A stretch of 64,000 bases of DNA from assembly GCA_949987705.1 (NCBI GenBank), contig OX465282.1, positions 35,614,039-35,678,038 on the forward strand. The letters are read 5' to 3'. The notes beneath the pieces are model-generated. The model worked only from the letters and a program-made list of their open reading frames with translations, was not told where the DNA came from and did no database searches. The translations under genes were made by a program, and so were the position numbers. This DNA comes from Thereva unica. Lineage: Eukaryota; Arthropoda; Insecta; Diptera; Therevidae. Positions within the stretch are counted from its first letter, which is position 1. Each line of letters opens with the position of its first letter. Positions 56,908-64,000 of this stretch are shown in pieces.

Positions 56908-57213
56908 TGTCATGGATCTGGCAATGATCCATGGCTAATGGAACACAAAGCTAAAAAAAAGGAAAATTTCGAGAAGAAGAAGAAGAAGAAGAAGAAGAAG
57001 AATGGTGGCGGAAAAATAACCCGAACGACACGAAATTAAAGTCTCTTACGACGGAAAAATAAAAGAGATTTCTTTCCGAAAATTTAAACGTACGCGTGAC
57101 CTTTCAATTTTTATATACCGAAGAATTAAAAATAAAGTTATGAAAATTTAAATCGAGGATTTCTTTATTTTGTTGTGGTTTCGTAGCTCGTGCCCTAAGA
57201 GAGAATCCTGACA
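56908..57213 (+). repeat. gypsy-3 5' LTR
   Basis: 306 bp, TG..CA. A (GAA)n tract lies at 56974-57001, TTTTATATACC at about 57108-57118 and AAAATAAAG at about 57128. Its first ~120 bases correspond to the sequence that encodes the end of pol in the 3' LTR. Confidence 0.95.
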
Positions 57214-57230
57214 TTTTCAGAAGTGGGATA
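57214..57230 (+). promoter_or_regulatory. gypsy-3 putative primer-binding site
   Basis: TTTTCAGAAGTGGGATA follows the 5' LTR. TCAGAAGTGGGAT matches the complement of the acceptor/T-arm of insect leucine tRNAs as I know them. The first bases are not the usual TGG, so the offset is unusual or mutated. Confidence 0.5.
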
Positions 57231-57313
57231 CAATCCAGTAAAATCGGAACCATCGGTAGGAAATAAACAGTTTCGAGTATCTGAACGATTGCCGGAAAAT
57301 TAATAAATAAATC

Positions 57314-58883
57314 ATGATTAAATTAGACTCGCTAAAAATCCCTAAATTAAAGATGCTCTTACGGAAGCACAATTTGCCGGTATCGGGATCCCCCGCGGAG
57401 TTGTTAACGCGACTTTGTGAAACGTTAGACGTGGATGAAGTAGCGGAGGACGAACTGGAAGACATAGGCGACACGCAACAGGATGATCTGCGTGAACTCA
57501 AGCTGGAAATGAGTCACATGAATACAGCGCTCCGGGAGATAGTGACAAATCTCAAAACAACATGCGAATTGCTGAACAGCCAACAACAGTCCTCAGTCCA
57601 TGCATCCGCACAACCGAGTCCATCAGACACCTTATCAGCACACATTCGTCAACCAGCCGCCAACCGCTACACACAAATTACAAATACAGGTTTATTGTCG
57701 CCATCACGAGATTCACCTTCCATTTCAGAATTAACCGCACTTTTGCCGGAATTCGACCCCTCTAGTGATTTATCACCGACAGCAGAGCAATTTGTTTCCC
57801 GAATAAACCAGCTAATCCACGTTCATAATTTGAGTGAACGTGCAATATTAATAGCAATAAACACAAAGCTAAAGGGGCCAGCAATGGGGCGAATCTCTAA
57901 TGAACGTATATCAAACGTGGAGTGAATTCAAGGAGAGCCCACTACAAGATTTTGGCGGTAGTGAAAATGAGGCCGACATACATTTGAAAATGTCCAAATC
58001 ATGGAGGAAACCGGATGAAAAGATCTTAGAATACTTCTACCGTATGAGAGCGATGGGCCACAAATACAAACTAAGTGACTCAGCAGTCATTAAATATGTG
58101 AGAACCGGGCTCAAGCATAACGAAATTCAAATAGCCTTGTCGAGTCAGGAGTTTCATAGTATGAATGACCTGAGACGCGCCATTGAACGATACTTATCAA
58201 ATCGGCCGACACCATGGAATGCCAACACGAGTCATACAAATCGTCGCAGTACACTAGTGCAACCGATAAACCAAAACCGAAAACCTCCGACCGAACCTAC
58301 TCAAGCTTCACGAAAATCACCCAACATTACATGTTATAATTGTAATGAAGTCGGCCATATTTCATTACAGTGCCCAAAGCCACAACGCCGAAACAGATGC
58401 ACCATCTGCCAACGAACCACACACTCCGAATCCGCTTGCCCAGACAAATTAAAAACCGGGGGCACAAACATACGACAAATTACATGCGAAACCGATAGAA
58501 TTACCCAACTGCCACTACTCGACATCAATGCACGCCTGCAGTACCAAAGAATAGATAATGTTGCAAACGAACAGACATCGTCTACATCGACACACCAGCA
58601 TATGCAACCAGAAAATGATGAGCACACGGATGCCAACATCTGTCAGATAGTCGCCGAAAGGAAGCACGACGAGAACCGGACATTAATTGTTAAGATTAAT
58701 AACAAGAATATTCCTGCGTTTGTTGACCCAGGAAGCGATAGGTCACTGATTCAGGAATCGACCGCGAGAACTATAAGCTCTCTCAGTAAGTGCCTACCCG
58801 TCAATCTGGACGGTTTCGCAGGAGGACATCTTATAAATACAGCATGTACGAACACTACCATGGAGATCAACGGATATCAGTAA
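57314..58883 (+). pseudogene. gypsy-3 gag with N-terminal SAP-like motif, and protease start
   Basis: From ATG 57314, residues 5-35 (LKIPKLKMLLRKHNLPVSGS, then PAELLTRL) fit a SAP motif, a DNA-binding helix pair. A coiled coil (LKLEMSHMNTALREIV) and a Ser/Gln/Pro linker follow, then the gag core (PEFDPSSDLSPTAEQFVSRI). One frameshift near 57895 leads to 57900-58883: YQTWSEFKESPLQDFG, two zinc knuckles (CYNCNEVGHISLQC; CTICQRTTHSESAC) and a retropepsin start. The catalytic triplet is DPG (FVDPGSDRSL) where D-T/S-G is expected. A stop at 58881-58883 ends it; pol continues in the same frame. Confidence 0.85.
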
Positions 58884-58901
58884 AATTGGGAACTAATTGT
58901 A

Positions 58902-61501
58902 GTGCCAGACAAAGCAATTTCATCTGAAATTTTGTTAGGAAACGACTTAATAAAGAATCAGCACCGTATGATTATCGAACCCGATTCATGGCGAATCGAA
59001 AGGATTGAAAAGGAAGATATCGCTACAGATGGTGACCTACGTCCAGCTCAGAAGACAAAACTGTACGACCTGATAAATCGATATCGCGATTGTTTTGCCG
59101 AAACACTTAGGCAGTTAGGAGAATGTAACTCAATGGCAATGGAAATTAAACTCACAAGCAAAGTACCGATAATGAAAAAGCCATATCGTATCCCGTTTGC
59201 TAAAAGAGAATCTGTTAAAAACATGATAAGTGAGCTTCTTCAGTGCAACATTATTCGACCAAGTTCATCGGCATATGCGTCACCAATCGTTATCGCCAAG
59301 AAAAGTAATGGCGAAGATAGACTCTGTGTAGACTTTCGAGCCCTCAACGCCATCGTCTGAGTGCTCGAGGTATAACTCCCAGTATAGAGAAAATCGAAGC
59401 CGTCGAAAATTTACCGAAGCCATCAACTATCACCGAAGTTCGAATATTTGTGGGATTGACCGGATTCTTTCGGAAATTTATACCGAACTACGCCATTTTA
59501 TCAAAGCCGCTAACATCGATGCTGAAGATAAATCAAAAAGAAAACTTCAATTGGGGAAACGAGCAGAACCAAGCATTCGCTCAACTAAAATTAGCGTTAA
59601 TCCAGCAACCTGTTCTTGAGGTGTATCAACCTAAGAATGAGCACGAAGTGCACACAGACGCGAGTGCACGAGGCCCCGCTGGAATTCTTCTCCAAAAGAA
59701 CGAAAAGGGAGAAAAGCGACCTGTTATGTATTACAGTCGTTTATGCAACGAAGCCAAAGCGAAATATTCGAGTCATGAGCTCGAAATACTGGCTGTCGTC
59801 GAGACACTAGGACGCTTTAGAATGTACCTCATAGGGAAACACTTTCACCTTGTGACTGATTGCGCAGCGATTAGTACGTTAAAAGCAACAACACCACTCG
59901 TCCCACGAATCGCAAGATGGTGGTTACGCCTTCAGGAGTTCGATTTTACTACCATTCACCGTCCAGGAAATAGAATGATGCACGTTGATGCACTTAGTCG
60001 AATGCCATACGAAAACCCGTCTACCGATATACCGACCGTCGCCGACACTGTCCTGAACATAAAAATGGAAACACAAGATTGGGTCGCCACTATGCAATGG
60101 CAAGACCTGAAGTTAACAGAAATTGTTCGTGCACTCAAGGGATTAAGCAAATCAGATCAGCTGACTCAAATAAGAAAGGAATTTAGTTTGAAAGGCAACC
60201 GCCTGTACCGCATAACGAACGATGGATTAAAATTAGTAGTGCCAGCAGCCGTCCGATGGAGAGTCGTCAAAGTCTTCCACGATGACATGGGTCACTTCGG
60301 CGTGCAGAAAACCTGCGAAAAGATCAGTCAACATTTATGGTTTCGTCGCATGCGGAATTACGTAAAAGGATACATCTCTGCCTGTATCCAATGCTGTTTC
60401 AACAAGCACCCATCAGGGGCACCCGAAGGACGATTATATAGTGCAGTGATTTCTTCAGTTCCGTTTAGCACCGTACATATCGATCACCTAGGACCGTTTC
60501 CGAAGAGCCGCCGTGGAAATATGCACATAATCGTCATCGTCGATTCTTTTACTAAATATGTTGCAGTCAAAGCTGTGAAAAATACCAAAACAGAGCCAGT
60601 GATTAGCTTCCTGAACGATCTTACAATGTATTTCGGATTACCGACTACCATAATCTCAGACCGAGGAACGTCATACACATCTAAGGAGTTTGCCGCGTAT
60701 AGCCGTCAAAATGATCTGAGACACGTGAAGGTAGCAGTACGTTCACCTAAATCCAACGGACAAGTAGAGCGAATTCATCAGTCTATTATCAACTTTCTGA
60801 AGACAACCAACGCTAAAACAGTAGACTGGGACGTCAGCCTAAGGATCCTTCAATGGACTATGAATTCTCAAAGGAATTCCACGACGGGGTATAGCCCTCA
60901 CGAATTGATTTTCGATTTCGACTTACGCAACCTAGGAGTGAATCAGCTTGTGCAAGCAGTTAATGATGACGAACTGGAACAAACACCTGTTGATATTGCT
61001 ACAAAACGCACCGAAGTACTAGAGAGAATTTACGCTGCTCGAGAAAAATGGAAAGCACGTTACGACTCGAAACACAAACGGCCCACCATGTATAATGAGG
61101 ATGACTTGGTGGTAGTAGAAGCAGTTCCATCTCCAACGGGCGAATCGCATAAACTGGACGCTCGATACAAGGGACCTTATCGTATTTCTAAAATCCTGTG
61201 GAACGATAGGTATGTCGTCGAAAGCATCGACACGTTAGGGTCTCGAAGGAAATATGCAACTGTGTTCGCCAGTGATAAATTGAAGCCATGGTGCATGCTA
61301 GTACCGGAGTTGGATCAGGACGATGAAAGCGACGACGAAGAAGAAGGCGATACGCCTTCTCGGTCAGGAACGGCCGAATGTCATGAATCTGGCAATGATC
61401 CATCGCTAATGGAACACAAAGCTCAAAAAAAGGAAAATTTCGAGAAGAAGAAGAAGAGGTTTAATGGTGGCGGAAAAATAACCCGAACGACACGAAATTA
61501 A
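58902..61501 (+). pseudogene. gypsy-3 pol lacking RT core; RNase H and integrase
   Basis: 58902-59360: protease end (SEILLGNDLI) and RT start (KKPYRIPFAKRE, SSSAYASPIVIAKKSNGE, RLCVDFRALNAI). At about 59358-59400 the sequence jumps to the region after the catalytic site (GITPSIEKIEAVENLPKP in another frame), so about 90 residues including the YxDD motif are gone. 59450-61501 is then open for 683 codons: RNase H (HTDASARGPAGILLQ, KYSSHELEILAVVE), an H2C2 site (HFGVQKTCEKISQHL..CIQCC), integrase D-D-E (HIDHLGPF, SDRGTSYT, NGQVERIH) and a basic tail. The frame runs about 120 bases into the 3' LTR. Confidence 0.9.
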
Positions 61502-61675
61502 AGTCTCTTACGACGGAAAAATTAAAAAGATTTCTTTCCGAAAATTTAAACGTACGCGTGACTTTTCAATTTTTATATACCGAAGAATTTAAAATAAAGT
61601 TATGAAAATTTAAATCGAGGATTTCTTTATTTTGTTGTGGTTTCGTAGCTCGTGCCCTAAGAGGGATTCCTGACA
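61379..61675 (+). repeat. gypsy-3 3' LTR
   Basis: 297 bp, matching the 5' LTR. It contains the last ~41 codons of pol. No clear polypurine tract lies directly before it; the nearest purine-rich run is GACGACGAAGAAGAAGG at about 61331-61347. Confidence 0.95.
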
Positions 61676-61679
61676 GTAG

Positions 61680-62600
61680 GTCCATCGCTCTGCTGATATC
61701 ATGAAGCTTATATTGAAGCTAATCCAGCGCAGTTCGGGCCAGATTGTGCCGTTACACTAGACGAGGTTGCTCAAGATGATTAGGTAAATACTTGAAAAAG
61801 AACACTGGAGTAAAAAATAAAGAAAACCACACAAAATTAGATGGCTGTTTATTAATGGTGAAAGCAAATGTCAGACCGGTCTACTACCTATAAGACATAA
61901 ACTTAGTCATGTTCACTTGTTCTTCTAAATGTAACAAAGTAACATCAAGTTAATATACTTATAAAACTAAGTTTCGAGGCAAGGGTTAAAAGTAATGATG
62001 ATTAAGATAAGATGGGGGATCATTATTATGAGAGTTCACAATTGGAAGGTAGATGCCAAAAACAGATCTGACTGCCGAAATTTTGTTGAGAAGGCCAAGC
62101 TTCACAGCCCATTTATTAGCTCTAGCGGTTTAGGTTGTATCTAGCGAATTCCAAATCCGAGTACAGGTATCCGTTTAAAAACATTAAAATAAACGTTGTA
62201 CAATTTTCTGAAAAAGAAGGCTAGTCCATTTTTTCAATGGTAGACCAACAGGAAAAATAATGATTGGACGACCAAGAAATTCGTGGATGGGTGCCGCGAT
62301 GTCGAATATAAGGAAAACTTCATTTAAAAAATTGAGCACATATAAGTGTTTCACATTTCTCACCCTTTTTAATTTCTCGAGAAAAGAAAACATACATTAT
62401 TTTTCTCGAGATTTCTCGAGATTTCTTGAGAAAATAACTTATTAAAACAAAAATCTAATGCACTTTATAATATAAACTGAAATTCATTTTTTTATTATAG
62501 AACAAAATAAAAAATAGTAACGTAAAAATAAATTCTTCAAGTTTTACAAAAATATATAAAAAGGTTTATAAAAATATAATAAATTTATCATTTTTGTGAT
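61680..62600. other. no complete gene; possible LINE scrap
   Basis: 62236-62340 plus reads KIMIGRPRNSWMGAAMSNI, resembling the C-terminal GRPR..W motif of RTE-like LINEs. 62395-62430 repeats TTTCTCGAGA three times. The hAT-3 end probably lies in 62340-62600. The rest shows nothing. Confidence 0.35.
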
Positions 62601-63977
62601 TTAAAATAATGTTTTAAGAAACACAGAGCATCCAAAGTTGAATCTCCCATCCTTGTTCTTTTTTGGTAACATAATCGCAATAGAAAAATTTCGCTCATTT
62701 TGCGTAGAAGTTGGTTTAATGGTCAGAAGTGCATCCAAGAGATTCTGCAAATTTGAGGTTCTCTTCCCATTGGCTTCAAATATTTTAAATTCCTTTGTTA
62801 ATGATTGAAATTTATCAGCATTCGGACTTTCATATTCTTTTAAACTTTTTGAAATTTCAAAATTTATTTGTTGCTGTAGACTTGCTTCTTCTTCTCGATC
62901 TGGACATTCTTCAATATTTTCAGTTTCATCAGTTTCTTCAGTATTATCGTTATCACTGTTTTTAGTTTCAAAAATTCTAGATGATATATATTTAGCCGAT
63001 TTATAAATCTCTTGTCTTGGTGCCATGTCGAAAAAACTATCATTTTCTTTCTGTGACACACAAGCAGGATTCTGTAGGAGCCTAATAACAGATACTAAAG
63101 TAGAATCCCTTCTTTTAGACATTTCCTCCTTAACTGCTTTAAGGAGGGGTCTCGACTTAAATTGGTGTTTAATTTTTCCAAAGTTGTAAACAAAAACCTG
63201 ACAGCTCCTTCAGCAGATAATAGTGTAGAATCTTCTCGGCTAAGAGTTTCAATTGTAATCTGGAGAGGTTTTAATGTTGCTAATATTATTTTAGCAACCT
63301 CAACATAGTCCTCGTTCCACAAACTACCCAAATTTATTTCAATCAATAATGCTTTTTTTATTGGGCCGCTAATTCTTACAAATCTTTCTACCATAGTCTC
63401 CATTGTATTCCATCTAGTAGAACAATCTAAGACTACCATTAGCTCCTTTTTCTCCTGTTCCACTACATATTTTTGCAATATAGCATTTTTAAAGGGGGAG
63501 TTTCTAAACATTTTTGATAATTTTCGAATGGATTTAATAACTTTTTCGATTTGGGGCTAAACCTCAACGTCTTCCACAACTTCTATATCAGAATCATCAT
63601 CAGAGTTATTATTTTCATTTTCTAAATCTTGTACTTCAGATACGTTATCAGATTCCAGTTCACCGATACAAGCAAAGTTATCAGGATGTCTCTTCTTGCT
63701 ATAAAATACTTTCACAGCCAAATTGCAACCCGTGATTGTAACAAAGTTGGTGAAAATGAGAAGATAATTTTCCAAATTTCTGCATTACAACAGCACCAGC
63801 ACTCATTGTAGCTACTATATAGTCATTAAATATGATATTAAATGATTTTAATTTTTCTTCTACTAATTCCAATGCTTTTTTAGCAGGACAACTACCAACG
63901 ACAGGAACCATCCCTAAGTTGTCTGAATCTTTGTTATTATAGTAAAGGTGTACATCCATATATCTTTTATTTTTCAT
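62601..63977 (-). pseudogene. hAT-3 transposase C-terminal half, runs off window
   Basis: Four minus-strand frames in order: 63977-63699 (NDYIVATMSAGAVVMQKFGK; LCYNHGLQFGCESIL), 63720-63557 (acidic, SKKRHPDNFACIGELESDNV), 63511-63095 (ELMVVLDCSTRWNTMETMVE, LKPLQITIETLSREDSTLLS) and 63122-62601. The last contains the hAT dimerisation region (LLDALLTIKPTSTQNERNFS). The order and motifs (HGLQ, TRWN, late dimerisation helix) are those of hAT transposases. Frame changes near 63720, 63540 and 63110 break it. Its N-terminus lies beyond 64000. Confidence 0.8.
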
Positions 63978-64000
63978 GCTGGTCCATTCATCAATGGATA

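Larger units (their letters stand above)
56908..61675 (+). mobile_element. gypsy-3, both LTRs and GTAG target duplication
   Basis: 5' LTR 56908-57213 and 3' LTR 61379-61675 share TGTCATG..ATCTGGCAATG starts and CCTGACA ends. GTAG flanks at 56904-56907 and 61676-61679. Gag and pol lie between in the plus direction with a gag frameshift, one in-frame stop and a deletion of the RT core. The (GAAGAA)n tract is longer in the 5' LTR, and a few substitutions separate the LTRs, so it is fairly young. Confidence 0.95.

Overview
This window is a eukaryotic, insect-type repeat desert. I recognise no host gene. Essentially all recognisable coding sequence belongs to transposable elements (copia, gypsy, jockey, RTE-like, LOA/R1-like, hAT, PIF/Harbinger-like, Tc1/IS630-like, MITEs and foldbacks). 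The AT-rich background, jockey/copia/gypsy types close to those of flies, and MADF and ZAD-like fragments suggest an arthropod, most likely a dipteran; that assignment is inference.

Layout. 1-5.1 kb: AT-rich DNA with no supported gene. 5.1-7.4 kb: a minus-strand gypsy remnant (LTR plus integrase) carrying two MITEs, then a ~145-bp tandem repeat (7.4-8.1 kb). 9.3-22.4 kb: one degenerate copia element split by a jockey LINE (13-bp target duplication), by a MADF-containing DNA transposon that itself holds two MITEs, and by a hAT element (8-bp duplication). A later 1,093-bp tandem duplication crosses these borders. 22.5-34.1 kb: a second, minus-strand LINE cut by a solo LTR, a hAT with its own nested elements, a complete Tc1/IS630-like element, two palindromic foldbacks and a small MITE. 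At several sites removing the insert plus one target copy restores the LINE or transposase reading frame.

35.1-38.4 kb: three tRNA-like sequences, a foldback, and a LINE fragment split by a hAT MITE. 38.4-44.8 kb: a gypsy element with a nearly intact jockey inside its RNase H region. 44.8-46.1 kb: a 1.2-kb foldback with a 9-bp duplication. 47.1-50.2 kb: a full-length but broken RTE-like LINE. 51.3-56.9 kb: two copies of a ~515-bp repeat, a lone LTR, and a LOA/R1-like LINE with a 13-bp duplication. 56.9-61.7 kb: a gypsy element with both LTRs, a 4-bp duplication and a gag starting with a SAP-like motif, but lacking the RT catalytic core. 62.6-64 kb: a hAT transposase pseudogene running off the window.

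The best candidate for an undescribed system is 28528-30784. It holds an uninterrupted 398-codon gene fusing an N-terminal RING-H2 finger to a DDE (IS630/Tc1-type) transposase. Inverted termini next to TA bound it, and each end carries about ten copies of a 20-22-bp motif. Unlike its neighbours it is undecayed, so it may be recently active.
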